Positions 42,305 to 55,211 of a stretch of 64,000 nucleotides of DNA are shown piece after piece. The notes under the pieces are model-generated. The model was not told where the DNA came from. It made no database searches and worked only from the letters and a program-made list of their open reading frames with translations. A program made the position numbers and the translations under genes. The stretch comes from Roseiarcus sp963775575. GTDB taxonomy: Bacteria > Pseudomonadota > Alphaproteobacteria > Rhizobiales > Beijerinckiaceae. Within the stretch, counting starts at the first letter, position 1; the number at the start of each line of letters is the position of its first letter. The DNA is taken from the NCBI GenBank assembly GCA_963775575.1, contig CAVZJG010000003.1:62001-126000 (forward strand). Direction: 5' to 3'.

Positions 42305-43318
42305 ATGGAAGCCTTCAAACCGCTGATCGCCAAAGTCGCCGCCGGCTCGCAGCTCTCGCGCGCCGAGGCCGCCGGCGCGTTCGACGCGATTCTCTCCGGC
42401 GAAGTGACGCCTTCGCAAATGGGCGGTTTTCTGATGGCGCTGCGCGTGCGCGGCGAAACCGTCGAGGAGATCACCGGCGCGGTCAGCGCGATGCGCGCCA
42501 AGATGCTGCGGGTGGCCGCGCCCGAGGGGGCGATCGACATCGTCGGCACTGGCGGCGACGGCTCGGGCTCCTACAACGTCTCGACGCTCGCCGCCCTGAT
42601 CGTCGCCGCCTGCGGCGTGCCGGTCGCCAAGCACGGCAACCGCGCCGCGTCGTCGAAATCGGGCGCGGCGGACACCCTGAGCGCGCTCGGGGTCAAGATC
42701 GGCATCGCCCCCGAGGCGGTCGAGCGCTGCATCCGCGAGGCGGGAATCGGCTTCATGATGGCGCCTGCGCATCACGCGGCGATGCGCCATGTCGGCCCGA
42801 CGCGGGTCGAGCTGGCTACGCGCACCATCTTCAATCTCCTCGGCCCTCTGTCGAATCCGGCGGGCGTCAAGCGGCAATTGATCGGCGTCTTCTCCGCCGC
42901 GTGGCTCGAGCCGATGGCGGAAGTGCTGCGCAATCTCGGCTCCGAACGGGTGTGGATCGCGCACGGCGCCGACGGGCTCGACGAGATGTCGACGACCGGC
43001 GTCACCAAGGTCGTCGAATTGAAGGACGGCGCCATCCGCGCCTTCGAGGTCACGCCGGAGAGCGTCAGCCTCGCGCGTGTCGATCTGGCGGCGCTCAAGG
43101 GTGGCGACCCCGCGCACAACGCCGCGGCGCTGCGCGCGGCGCTGGAGGGCGCGCGCGGCGCCTATCGCGACATCGCCGCCTTCAACGCGGCCGGAGCGCT
43201 GGTGGTGGCGGGCAAGGCGCGCGAACTCGCCGAGGGCGTCGCGATGGCCGACGGGGCGTTGCGGTCCGGCGCGGCGCTGCGCGTCCTGGAACGGCTTGTC
43301 ACGCTCTCCAATGCATGA
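42305..43318 (+). CDS. trpD: Anthranilate phosphoribosyltransferase
   Basis: Joins anthranilate and phosphoribosyl pyrophosphate. 337 residues from the ATG at 42305, the first family-like start (MEAFKPLIAKVAAGSQL); the frame is open upstream over trpG but is not coding there. The PRPP-binding DIVGTGGDGSGSYNVST, KHGNRAASSKSGAADTL and the anthranilate-site FNLLGPLSNP are all present. It lies between trpG and trpC in one run. Confidence 0.96.
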   Translation: MEAFKPLIAKVAAGSQLSRAEAAGAFDAILSGEVTPSQMGGFLMALRVRGETVEEITGAVSAMRAKMLRVAAPEGAIDIVGTGGDGSGSYNVSTLAALIVAACGVPVAKHGNRAASSKSGAADTLSALGVKIGIAPEAVERCIREAGIGFMMAPAHHAAMRHVGPTRVELATRTIFNLLGPLSNPAGVKRQLIGVFSAAWLEPMAEVLRNLGSERVWIAHGADGLDEMSTTGVTKVVELKDGAIRAFEVTPESVSLARVDLAALKGGDPAHNAAALRAALEGARGAYRDIAAFNAAGALVVAGKARELAEGVAMADGALRSGAALRVLERLVTLSNA

Positions 43319-43330
43319 TCGACTGCGGGC

Positions 43331-44131
<801 letters not shown>

Positions 44132-44340
44132 GCCGAGGCCTCGCCGATTCCAGCGCCGCCGAAACGCCGGGCGAAATTGACGCCGGCCGAAAAATTCGCG
44201 ACAAACGCCGAGCGAGCCCCGTCCGATGAAGGCGCCGGGCCGACGGCGTCAGTCGCAAGACGGCGGCGGACCGTAAACCATCGCCGCCCCGTCCGCTGGC
44301 CGCGCCGAGGAAAACTGAATTGTCCAAGGAGAACGCCCCT

Positions 44341-44634
44341 ATGATCAAGACGTTTTTGTTTCTTGCCGCCGCCTGCGCTGGTCTCGCGGCGTTGTCGGCG
44401 CCCTCGATGGCGGACGACCCCGCCTTCTGCGCCCAGTACGCCCAACAGGCTGTCCACGAGGTCGACGTCAACATGTCGATTCCCGGATGCTTCAAGGGCT
44501 TCAACAATCGCTGGCACCGCAACTACGGTCAGCATTATGGCTGGTGCCTCGGCGTCTCCTACGAACAGGCCAACGCGGAGCGCGAATATCGCCGCGCGCG
44601 CCTCAGCGAGTGCCGCGCCCACGCCGGCATGTGA
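44341..44634 (+). CDS. Small secreted four-cysteine protein, unknown function
   Basis: A 97-residue protein from the ATG at 44341, with AGGAG upstream; the in-frame TTG at 44320 is less likely. A clean signal peptide (MIKTFLFLAAACAGLAALSA, cleavage near PSMADD) leaves a mature protein of about 73 residues with four cysteines (FCAQ, PGCF, WCLG, SECR), which suggests two disulfide bonds in the periplasm. NRWHRNYGQHYGWCLGVS is the aromatic core. No family is recognised. It stands alone between trpC and exoR, with its own 200-base upstream region. Confidence 0.7.
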   Translation: MIKTFLFLAAACAGLAALSAPSMADDPAFCAQYAQQAVHEVDVNMSIPGCFKGFNNRWHRNYGQHYGWCLGVSYEQANAEREYRRARLSECRAHAGM

Positions 44635-44750
44635 AGGCGTTCGTCGCCCTCTCGCCCATCGCATCGCCCGAGCCCTCGCCGACGCGACGGCGCGGGCGAC
44701 CGCGTCTGTCTACGCCGCGGCGCCGACGAGCGGCGGGGGGGAAGGTCGGC

Positions 44751-45692
44751 TCAATGGGCCGGCTCGGCGTCGGGCGAGTCGAAGTCGGGCGGCGGCGCGC
44801 CGGCGAATAGACGCGGCGCCGGCGGCGGCGGCGCGAAGCCAGCGGCCAGGCCGCGCGTCTTCGGCTCCGCCGCTGTCGCCGCGCGCGGGCCCTCGCCGCG
44901 CGCGCTCAAGTAAGCGATGGCGACTTCCCGATCGTCGTCGCTCGCCGCGGCCAAGTCCTTGGCGAGGAGATCGCGGATCCAATCGTCCTTGGCGCCTTGC
45001 GCGCCGTTCTTGGCCAGGGTCAGCCACATCAGGCCGCGGGCCCTTTGGCGCGGCACGCCTTCGCCCAGGAACAGCAAGTGCCCGAGCAGCGCCTGCGCGG
45101 GATGATGGCCCTTGTCGGCCGCCAGCGCCAGCCAGCGCGCGGCGCGCATGTTGTTGCGCGCCAAGCCCGCCGCGCCGTCCATATACATCCGCGCGAGATT
45201 GTATTGGGCGTCCGAATCGCCGAAATTGGTCGCCGCGTATTGGAACATTTCCAGCGCGCGATCCGGATCGGCCTTGATTTCGCTGTTGGGAATGCCGTTG
45301 AGGCAATAGACGCCGACCGAAACGAAGGCGTTCGAGATCGCCGAGATGTCGGGACGGTCGGGATCGTCTTCGTTGTAGCTTTCGACCAACCGCTCGAAGT
45401 ATTCGTAGGCCTTGGCGTCGTCGCGCGGCACGCCCTCGCCGCGCGCGTACATGCTGCCGAGCTTCCACTGCGCGAGCGCTTCGCCGCCGTCGGCGGCGTA
45501 GGTCAGAGCCTCGACCGAGGATTGCGGGTCGCCCGCCGCCAAATCGTGGACGCCGGCCTGCAACGCCTGCTGCGCGCTGGTGAAGGTCTGCACGACGATC
45601 TTGCCGGAGCTGCTGGTCTTGGAGCTGTCGAGGGCGAAAGCGGCGAGCGGCGCCGCGCCGACCATCGCGAGCGCCAAGGCGAGGACGCGCAT
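44751..45692 (-). CDS. exoR: ExoR-like exported Sel1-repeat regulator
   Basis: A 313-residue protein started at the ATG at 45692 (MRVLALALAMVGAAPLAAFA, a signal peptide). Sel1-like repeats follow (VEALTYAADGGEALAQWKLG, MFQYAATNFGDSDAQYNLAR, ALAADKGHHPAQALLGHL). The order YAYGxGV-YEYF...-SVGVYCLNGIP-EMFQYAATNFG resembles Sinorhizobium ExoR, a periplasmic protein that holds the ChvG/ExoS sensor kinase inactive and so represses exopolysaccharide and controls motility and biofilm. The tail is Pro/Ala-rich. An upstream ATG would add a stretch without a signal peptide. The regulatory role is inferred by homology. Confidence 0.8.
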   Translation of the reverse strand: MRVLALALAMVGAAPLAAFALDSSKTSSSGKIVVQTFTSAQQALQAGVHDLAAGDPQSSVEALTYAADGGEALAQWKLGSMYARGEGVPRDDAKAYEYFERLVESYNEDDPDRPDISAISNAFVSVGVYCLNGIPNSEIKADPDRALEMFQYAATNFGDSDAQYNLARMYMDGAAGLARNNMRAARWLALAADKGHHPAQALLGHLLFLGEGVPRQRARGLMWLTLAKNGAQGAKDDWIRDLLAKDLAAASDDDREVAIAYLSARGEGPRAATAAEPKTRGLAAGFAPPPPAPRLFAGAPPPDFDSPDAEPAH

Positions 45693-45975
45693 CGCTTGCC
45701 TCGAAGCAACTCTCCGTCCCACGCGGGCTGCTCGAATCCTGGCGAAAACCAACGCGCGCATCCAGACCCCGACTTCGCCCGCCCGCCCGACGCTACGATC
45801 CCCTCGGCCGCCTCGCCTTGAGGCCTTATCCCTCGCCGCACTGACAGGGGATGGAAGTAGCGCGGGGTTTATGGCGCAATCGCGGCGCGATCCGGTTGGA
45901 ATCTCGGCGGATTCCACTTGGTTGGCGGCTGTTGCTCAATTGCAACGTTCGTGGTTAAGGCGAGCGCCTCGTCGG

Positions 45976-48930
<2,955 letters not shown>

Positions 48931-49127
48931 CTGGCGACGCCCGGCATGGCTCGGGCCGAGCGCGGAGCGGCCGCGCCTCGGCGGGTTAAGGATCGTGGCG
49001 CGCCTGAAAGGCCGCCCGCGAAGGCGGAAGATCCCTTGCGAAAGCCCGGCGACGGCCGCGTCCGCTTAATGCCAGCGCGGGCGCGAAAGTCAACGGCGGA
49101 AGCGCGCCGCCGGCCCGAACGGAGGCG

Positions 49128-49706
49128 TCAGCGTTCGCCGCGCGCCACGCGCTGGATTTCGGCGCGCACGAGCCGTTCCACCAAGCTCGGCAGGTGCTCG
49201 TCGAGCCAAGCCTTGAGCATCGGGCGCAGGATTTCGCGCGTCATGTTCTCGGCGAGGTCCGCGCTCTGCAGCGCCAGACTCGCCGACAGCGCGTCGAACG
49301 CGGCCGAAACGGCGTGATTGGTCTCGGCGGAAACCAGCGGCTCCTCCGCCGGCGGGGCCTCCGGGGGAGGCGCGAGCGCGACGGGTTCGGCCGCCGGCTG
49401 CGTCCAGACGACTTTCGGCGCCGCGGGCTGGACGGGGGCCGGCGCCGCGTGCGGGCGCGCCAGCGGTTCATAGCCGGCGCGGGCCGGCGTCGCCGCGTCC
49501 TTGTCCTTGGAATAGACGATCTGCGGGCCCGCGGGCGTGGGCGTCGGCTTGACCGGCTCCGGCCTGGCCGCCGCCGCCTCGCGATCGTCGGCGATAATGG
49601 AGCGAATCGAGGCGAGGATTTCCTCCATCGAGGGTTCGTGCGCTCGCTGCGCGTGGCGCAGCGCGTCGAGATCGCGTTCGCCCGCATTCGAATCGGCTGC
49701 GTTCAT
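49128..49706 (-). CDS. popZ: PopZ-like (DUF2497) cell-pole organising protein
   Basis: PopZ forms a polar network that holds chromosome origins and polar proteins in alphaproteobacteria. The 192-residue product has the two conserved ends: an N-terminal helix EPSMEEILASIRSIIADD and a C-terminal LRPMLKAWLDEHLPSLVERL with VRAEIQRVARG, joined by a Pro/Ala-rich disordered middle. The start is the ATG at 49706 (MNAADSN). It lies between tolC and valS on the same strand, as in related genomes. Confidence 0.9.
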   Translation of the reverse strand: MNAADSNAGERDLDALRHAQRAHEPSMEEILASIRSIIADDREAAAARPEPVKPTPTPAGPQIVYSKDKDAATPARAGYEPLARPHAAPAPVQPAAPKVVWTQPAAEPVALAPPPEAPPAEEPLVSAETNHAVSAAFDALSASLALQSADLAENMTREILRPMLKAWLDEHLPSLVERLVRAEIQRVARGER

Positions 49707-49833
49707 CGTCTTGGCCTCCCGCGCCGCATCTCCGCCGCGCACCGAAATTGCCCTCTTCGCTCCGTCGACGCAAGCTTCGCGGTCAATTTGGCGGCGAATT
49801 CGCGTCAGGCCTGCTTCGGCCCGAACGATCGCG

Positions 49834-51249
49834 TCACTTGCCGTCGGGCGTGCTTAGACCGATCCACTTGTTCTTGACTTGGTCGAAATGCACCCGCGGA
49901 TCGTATTCTGCAACCGCCAGCCCCAAAGTCGGGATCGACAGGCGGCCGACCGCGGAAAGCAGCGTATAGGAATTGACGACCTGATCGTGCTGGGCGGTCA
50001 CCAATTGGACGCGCGCGCTCAACAGCGCTTGCTGGGCGTTGAGGACGTCGAGCGTCGTCCGCTGGCCGACCTTGGCCTCCTCGCGCACGCCGGCGAGCGC
50101 AACCTCGGAGGCTTCGACCTGCGATTTGGCGGCGCGCAAGATGCCGAGCGAATTCTGGTTGGCGCCCCAGGCGGCGACCACCGCCGCGCGCACCTTGTCG
50201 CGCTGCAAGTCGGTTTGCAGCTCCTGTTGGCCGAGCTGTTCCTTGGCTTGGCGCGTGGCGGCGTAGACCGCGCCGCCTTCGTAAATCGGGACCGTGATTT
50301 GTCCCATCAGCTGCGCCTGAATGGCCGAGTTGCCGGGGAGGTCGTTGAGGTCGTAGCGCTTCGACAATTGGCCGGTGAGGCTGACGGTCGGGTAGAGCTG
50401 GCCTTCGCTGACTTTCACCGCGAGCGCCGCGGCGTCGACGCCGTGCAGCATCGCCACGATCGCCGGATGCTCCAGCTGCGAAATCGCCACCGCTTCGGGC
50501 AAGGACTTCGGCAACGGATTGACCACCGGCGCGACCGGCGCGAGGCTCTTCGGCTCGTCGCCGATGGCCTGGCGATAGTTGGCGAGGGACGCTTGCAGGT
50601 TCGATTGCGCGGTCAGCGCCGTCGCGCGCGCGCCGGCCAGGCTCGCTTCGGCTTGCGCCACGTCGGTGCGGGTGACCTCGCCGACGTTGAAACGATCCTG
50701 CGTCTGGCGAAGCTGCTCCTGCAGAACCTCGACGTTGTTGCGGTCGAGGCCGAGGATCGCCGTGTCCCTGAGGACGTCCATGTAATAGGTGACCGCGCTG
50801 AGCAGCACGTTCTGTTCGGTGAAACGCAGTTGTTCGCGCGCCCCCAGCACGCCGGATTCGGCCTGGCGCACCGAATTGCCGGTGCGGTCGCCGTTCCACA
50901 AGTTTTGCGTGACGGTGAGGCCGTAGCCGCGGGGATGGCTGGTGACGTCCCCGTTGTAACCCGGGATGCCCTGGGCCTCAAACTGCTCGACGGCGGCGTC
51001 GCCCTCGGCCGAAACGGTCGGCAGATAGCCGGCGTTGGCCTTGGGGATGTTTTCGTCCGCCGCGCGCACCGCGGCGCGCTGCTGATTGATGTCGGGGTTG
51101 TTGAGATAGGCCTTGGCCAGGGCGCCGCCGATCGTTTCGGCCCTCGCCGCCGGCGCCAACAGGGCCGCGCAAATCGCCGCCGCCGCCGCCCCGCGGCGCC
51201 AATTCCGGCGCGAAAGGCGACGCCTCGTCAAACCCTGAAAACCGCCCAT
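49834..51249 (-). CDS. tolC: TolC family outer-membrane efflux/export protein
   Basis: An outer-membrane channel used by type I secretion and multidrug efflux pumps. 471 residues from the ATG at 51249 (AGAGGG upstream). The signal peptide ends near LLAPAARA. The two repeats of the family are visible: ETIGGALAKAYLNNPDIN, LRQTQDRFNVGEVTRTDVAQ in the first half and PSLTG-like, YEGGAVYAATRQAKEQLGQQ, EEAKVGQRTTLDVLNAQQAL in the second. The alphaproteobacterial TolC order next to pcm and popZ is kept. Confidence 0.93.
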   Translation of the reverse strand: MGGFQGLTRRRLSRRNWRRGAAAAAICAALLAPAARAETIGGALAKAYLNNPDINQQRAAVRAADENIPKANAGYLPTVSAEGDAAVEQFEAQGIPGYNGDVTSHPRGYGLTVTQNLWNGDRTGNSVRQAESGVLGAREQLRFTEQNVLLSAVTYYMDVLRDTAILGLDRNNVEVLQEQLRQTQDRFNVGEVTRTDVAQAEASLAGARATALTAQSNLQASLANYRQAIGDEPKSLAPVAPVVNPLPKSLPEAVAISQLEHPAIVAMLHGVDAAALAVKVSEGQLYPTVSLTGQLSKRYDLNDLPGNSAIQAQLMGQITVPIYEGGAVYAATRQAKEQLGQQELQTDLQRDKVRAAVVAAWGANQNSLGILRAAKSQVEASEVALAGVREEAKVGQRTTLDVLNAQQALLSARVQLVTAQHDQVVNSYTLLSAVGRLSIPTLGLAVAEYDPRVHFDQVKNKWIGLSTPDGK

Positions 51250-51587
51250 CGCACCCTCTGTGGGACGCCCGCAAACGCGACGCCAAATCGATCTTTCGAC
51301 AACCCCGGCCTCAACCCGCGGAATACCGGCCCGCGCAAGCGCGCGCGGACACGCGTCGTCGAGAACGCCGCCACTGTACACTCTTACAAGCAATTGGCCG
51401 CGGTCGGCTACCTCCCGCGTCGATTGGAGACGCAAAACGACAAAGTTTTCAACCCCGCGTCACAAACATGCGACACCTCCCCGAGATCGCCCCCGAGGCG
51501 CGGACGCATGAGCCGCCCGATAGGCCGCGGCCGCGCGGATCACATTATCACCAGGCCGGCGAATGAACAGCCCCTGACGCTCTCCCG
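51250..51587. other. Intergenic space between tolC and pcm, no gene seen
   Basis: 338 bases between two minus-strand genes. No frame here has family likeness or a ribosome site. The stretch 51370-51480 is poorer in GC than its surroundings and probably holds the tolC promoter, but no clear -35/-10 pair could be assigned. Confidence 0.5.
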
Positions 51588-52259
51588 TCAGAACGCGAAG
51601 CTCGGCGCGCGGCGAAACGCCTCGATCGCGGCCGCGCGCGTTTCGAACAGCGCGCGCCGACTGATCCCGGCCGCCGATCTTTCCACCAGGATCGCCTCTT
51701 GAGCCCCGGATCGGGCCTCGACGCCGACCAGGCGGCCGCCGTCGGCGAGTTGCGCGATCAAGGCGTCCGGCCGGCTCTCATAGGCGCCGTTGAGGAGAAT
51801 GACGTCGAACGGCCCGCGGCCCGCGGCGCCCGCGGCGAGATCGCCCTCGACGACCTCGATTCCCGCGCAGCCGGCGAGCGCGCGCCGGGCGGCCGCAGCC
51901 GCTCCGGCGTCGGATTCGAGCGCGACGACGCTCGCGCCCAATCGGCTCAGAATCGCCGCGCTGTATCCCGAGCCGCCGGCGACGTCGAGCGCCCGGTCGC
52001 CCGGCGCGACCATGGCGGCCTGCAGCAGGCGGGCCAGGGTCAGCGGCGCCAGCAAGCGGCGGCGGCTCGAACCCAGCGCCGGCTGGTCGCCATCGAGATA
52101 GGCGAGCCCCGCCTGCGCCGGCGCGACGAACGCTTCGCGCGGCGTGTCGAGAAACGCCGCCAGCAGGGCGAGGTCGGTGACGCCGCCGACGCGCAATTGC
52201 CCGTCGACCATGCGGCGGCGCCGCTCGATCGAAGCTTGCGTCGAAAGAGTCGAAGCCAT
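51588..52259 (-). CDS. pcm: Protein-L-isoaspartate O-methyltransferase family protein
   Basis: A 223-residue SAM-dependent methyltransferase that, in its family, repairs isoaspartyl residues in aged proteins. N-terminal RRRMVDGQLRVGGVTDLALL and FLDTPREAFVAP match the Pcm start. The SAM motif I reads ALDVAGGSGYSAAILSRLGA (usual V-L-E-I-G-x-G-x-G, here DVAGGSGY). VEGDLAAG and DVILLNGAYE follow. The catalytic-loop sequence usual in Pcm (GSGQTIS) reads LGSSRRRL, so the true activity in this divergent alphaproteobacterial subgroup is open. Confidence 0.85.
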   Translation of the reverse strand: MASTLSTQASIERRRRMVDGQLRVGGVTDLALLAAFLDTPREAFVAPAQAGLAYLDGDQPALGSSRRRLLAPLTLARLLQAAMVAPGDRALDVAGGSGYSAAILSRLGASVVALESDAGAAAAARRALAGCAGIEVVEGDLAAGAAGRGPFDVILLNGAYESRPDALIAQLADGGRLVGVEARSGAQEAILVERSAAGISRRALFETRAAAIEAFRRAPSFAF

Positions 52260-52322
52260 TGGGAGTCGCCCTCATGGGCCGCCAGCCATGGCGCGCCGCC
52301 ATCGCCCCGACGGATCAGGTCA

Positions 52323-52396
52323 TGGAGGCCTCGCCCGGAATCGAACCGGGGTGCGAGGATTTGCAGTCCTCTGCGTAGCCACTCCGCCACGAGGCC
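52323..52396 (-). tRNA. tRNA-Cys (anticodon GCA)
   Basis: The reverse strand begins GGCCTCGTGGCGGAGTGGCT, with the anticodon arm GAGGA-CTGCAAA-TCCTC, the T arm CCCCGGTTCGAATCCGGGC type stem-loop, and CCA encoded at 52323-52325. The acceptor GGCCTCG pairs perfectly with CGAGGCC. The anticodon is GCA, cysteine. Confidence 0.97.
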
Positions 52397-52486
52397 GAGC
52401 CGCAGCGGTCGCGCGTCGCGGCGACGCGCTATAGCAAGTTTCGCCGCGCCGCCGCAAGGCGCCATTTGGCGCGACGGGAGAGCGGC

Positions 52487-53203
52487 TCACTCGTGCGGCC
52501 AGAGCGAATGGCGAAGCAGCGGCAAGGCGAGGAAATAGGCCGCGATCGCGACCAACCCGACCTTCACCCAGAGTTGCGGCTGCAGCCCGGCGAGAATCGC
52601 GTCGCCGGCCAGAGCGAACCACGCGCCCGTCGCCGCGATGGTCGCCGCGCGCCATTTCGCCACCCGCAGGGGATGAACGAACGTCACCGGCGCGAACATC
52701 ATCGCGGTCGCGACAAGCGTCAGCGCGGCGTCGACCGCCCACGGCGGCCGCAGGACGAAGAGGTAGAACGCGAAGACGTTCCACAGCGCGGGAAAACCGC
52801 GAATCCAATGATCCCCCGTCTTCATCCGGGTCTCGGCGAAATACAGCGCCGAGGCGACGGCGACCAGCAGCCCCAGCCACAACGCCGCCGGCGTCGGCAT
52901 CAGGTCCGAGCGCCACAGCGCCGCCACGGGCGCAATCACATAAGTCAGATAGTCGACGACCAGATCGAGAATGACGCCGTCGATCGACGGCGCCGATTCG
53001 CCGACCCGCGCGGCGCGAGCCAGGGTCCCGTCGACGCCGTCGATCGCCAGCGCCAGGCCGAGCCAGGCGAAGCACGCGGCGAAATCGCGCTCGAACGCCG
53101 CCTCGAGCGCGAGCAACCCGACCGCGCCGCCGGACGCGGTCAGCAGGTGAACGGAAAGCGCCGCCGCCCGCCGAGCCGATATCCCCCTCGCCTCGATCGT
53201 CAT
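52487..53203 (-). CDS. pcs: Phosphatidylcholine synthase
   Basis: Makes phosphatidylcholine from CDP-diacylglycerol and choline in the inner membrane; the enzyme is typical of Hyphomicrobiales. The 238-residue protein has about seven helices and the CDP-alcohol motif in its Pcs form: Asp58-Gly59-x2-Ala62-Arg63, then twelve residues, then Gly76-x3-Asp80-x3-Asp84 (DGVDGTLAR ... DGVILDLVVDYLTYV). LSVHLLTASGGAVGLLAL opens the protein as in known Pcs. The ATG at 53203 is chosen to remove a non-family extension. Divergent from the monooxygenase gene. Confidence 0.9.
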   Translation of the reverse strand: MTIEARGISARRAAALSVHLLTASGGAVGLLALEAAFERDFAACFAWLGLALAIDGVDGTLARAARVGESAPSIDGVILDLVVDYLTYVIAPVAALWRSDLMPTPAALWLGLLVAVASALYFAETRMKTGDHWIRGFPALWNVFAFYLFVLRPPWAVDAALTLVATAMMFAPVTFVHPLRVAKWRAATIAATGAWFALAGDAILAGLQPQLWVKVGLVAIAAYFLALPLLRHSLWPHE

Positions 53204-53335
53204 GGCCTCTCCCGGCTCTTCGGGCCGAAGGCGAGCGGAGGCGATCCCCGCACGCCGACCGCGCCGCCCGCCGGCGCCCCAAATCGTCCGGCGTTCGTCT
53301 GGACAGCCAGAAAGCACGCATGCCAGGATAGGGCA

Positions 53336-54547
53336 ATGGCGGTTTCGCTCTCAGGGGACGTCGAGCGCTGCGACGTTGTCGTCGTCGGCGCCGGATTGGC
53401 CGGCTTCGTCGCCGCGATCGGCTTCGCCCGGGCGGGCTTCTCGGTCGTCTGCTGCGGCGCGGCCGACCGGCTCGGCCAGGGCCGCACCGTGGCCCTGCTC
53501 GACCGCTCGATCGCGTTCCTCGAGAGTCTCGACGTCTGGCGCGAAGTCCAAATTCTCGGCGCGCCGCTGCGCGCGCTCAGGATCATCGACGACACGGGCT
53601 CGCTGTTCCCGTCGCGGCCGATCGAATTCCGCGCCGAGGAGATCGGCCTCGACGCGTTCGGCTGGAACGTCGAGAACGCGGCTCTGGCCGCCGCCCTCGC
53701 CGAGGCCGCCGACGCGACGCCCGGCCTTCGGCGCGTCGAGGCGAGAGTCGCGGCCTTCGATTTCGCGCCCGAGCGCGCTCTGCTCGGTCTCGCCGACGGA
53801 CGGACTCTCCGCGCGCGGCTCGTCGTCGGGGCGGACGGACGCGGCTCGAGCGCGCGCAAGGCCGCCGGCCTCGACGCGCGGACGCATTTCTATCCCCAGA
53901 GCGCGCTGACCGTCATCGTCGCCCATTCGCGCCCGCACCAGGACTGTTCGACCGAATTTCATACCCGGCAGGGGCCGTTCACCCTGGTCCCCCTGCCTGC
54001 GGCGCCGGGCGGCCAAGCGCGCTCCAGTCTGGTCTGGGTCATGTCCCACGCCGAGGCGGCGCGCCGCGCCGCGCTCGACGACGACGCGCTCGCTGGCGAG
54101 ATCGAGGAGCAGGCCCGATCGCTGCTCGGCGCCATGCGCATCGAAGGCGAACGCGGCGTCTTCGCGATGGCGCGCCAGAGCGTGAGCCGGCTCGTCGCGA
54201 CGCGGCTCGCGCTGGTCGGCGACGCCGCGCACATCCTTCCTCCGATCGGCGCGCAAGGGCTCAATCTGGGCTTACGCGACGTCGAGGGCCTCCTCGAGGC
54301 GGCGCAAGAGGCCGCGGCGAAGCGCGAAGACATCGGCGGCGAGGCCGCGCTGCAGCGTTATCGCCGCCGGCGCGGCCCGGACGTCGCGGCGCGGGCGTTT
54401 GCGGTCGACGCCTTGAACCGCTCGCTCGTCGTTCCGTTCGCGCCGATCGACGCCGCCCGCGGCGTCGGCCTCGCGGCGCTCGGCGCGATCGGCCCGCTGC
54501 GCCGTTTCGTCATGCGCGAGGGAATCGCGCCGACCTTGGGACGGTGA
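53336..54547 (+). CDS. UbiH/COQ6-type FAD-dependent monooxygenase
   Basis: A 403-residue flavoprotein hydroxylase of the ubiquinone-synthesis type. The FAD dinucleotide motif DVVVVGAGLAGFVAAIGFAR is at residues 13-32. The DG motif VVGADGRGSSARKAAGL and the second FAD motif LVGDAAHILPPIGAQGLNLG are also present. It probably hydroxylates the ubiquinone ring (UbiH, UbiF or UbiL type); position specificity cannot be told. The start is the ATG at 53336. It converges on ribE, with a 13-base gap. Confidence 0.88.
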   Translation: MAVSLSGDVERCDVVVVGAGLAGFVAAIGFARAGFSVVCCGAADRLGQGRTVALLDRSIAFLESLDVWREVQILGAPLRALRIIDDTGSLFPSRPIEFRAEEIGLDAFGWNVENAALAAALAEAADATPGLRRVEARVAAFDFAPERALLGLADGRTLRARLVVGADGRGSSARKAAGLDARTHFYPQSALTVIVAHSRPHQDCSTEFHTRQGPFTLVPLPAAPGGQARSSLVWVMSHAEAARRAALDDDALAGEIEEQARSLLGAMRIEGERGVFAMARQSVSRLVATRLALVGDAAHILPPIGAQGLNLGLRDVEGLLEAAQEAAAKREDIGGEAALQRYRRRRGPDVAARAFAVDALNRSLVVPFAPIDAARGVGLAALGAIGPLRRFVMREGIAPTLGR

Positions 54548-54560
54548 AGCGACGCGTCGC

Positions 54561-55181
54561 TCACGGCGAAGCGGAACCGTCCCGCGCCTCGATCAGCCGC
54601 GCCGCGTAGCGCGCCATCTGGTCGACCTCGATATTGACTCGGTCGCCCCGCTTGCGCTCGCCCCAAGTCGTCACCGCCAGCGTATGGGGGATGAGCAGAA
54701 TCTCGAACGCTTCGCCCATGACGGCGTTGACGGTGAGCGAAGTCCCGTCGAGCGCCACCGACCCTTTCACGGCGATGAACTTGGCGAGCGGCGCGGGGGC
54801 GCGAAAGGCGAAATGCGCCATACGATCGAAGTCGCGGCGCGAGACAATCTCCGCCACGCCGTCGACGTGGCCGGAGACCATGTGCCCGCCGAGTTCGTCG
54901 CCGAGGCGCAACGAGCGCTCCAGATTGACTTTGTCCCCTGCCCGCCACGCCGCCAGCGTCGTCACCGCCAGCGTCTCCGCGCCGACGTCGACCGAGATTC
55001 GCGTTCGATCGCCGAGCGGCGCGACGTCGACCACCGTCAGGCAGACGCCGGCGTGCGCGATCGACGCGCCGACCGGAACCGAGGCCGTCGGATAATGGCA
55101 GGCGACGCGGAAACGGCGCATTTGGCCGGCGTCCTCGATTTCAAGGACTTCGCCGACGTCGCTGATCAGGCCTGTAAACAT
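54561..55181 (-). CDS. ribE: Riboflavin synthase, alpha chain
   Basis: Dismutates two lumazine molecules to riboflavin. 206 residues with the N-terminal MFTGLISDVGEVLEIEDAG and the internal duplication: VGASIAHAGVCLTVVDVA in the first half corresponds to VKGSVALDGTSLTVNAV in the second, and GGHMVSGHVDG marks the domain junction. It follows ribD by 30 bases on the same strand. ribBA/ribH, often next, are not downstream here. Confidence 0.95.
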   Translation of the reverse strand: MFTGLISDVGEVLEIEDAGQMRRFRVACHYPTASVPVGASIAHAGVCLTVVDVAPLGDRTRISVDVGAETLAVTTLAAWRAGDKVNLERSLRLGDELGGHMVSGHVDGVAEIVSRRDFDRMAHFAFRAPAPLAKFIAVKGSVALDGTSLTVNAVMGEAFEILLIPHTLAVTTWGERKRGDRVNIEVDQMARYAARLIEARDGSASP

Positions 55182-55211
55182 CGCACGCCCTTCTTGAAGC
55201 TTTGCCTCGGG

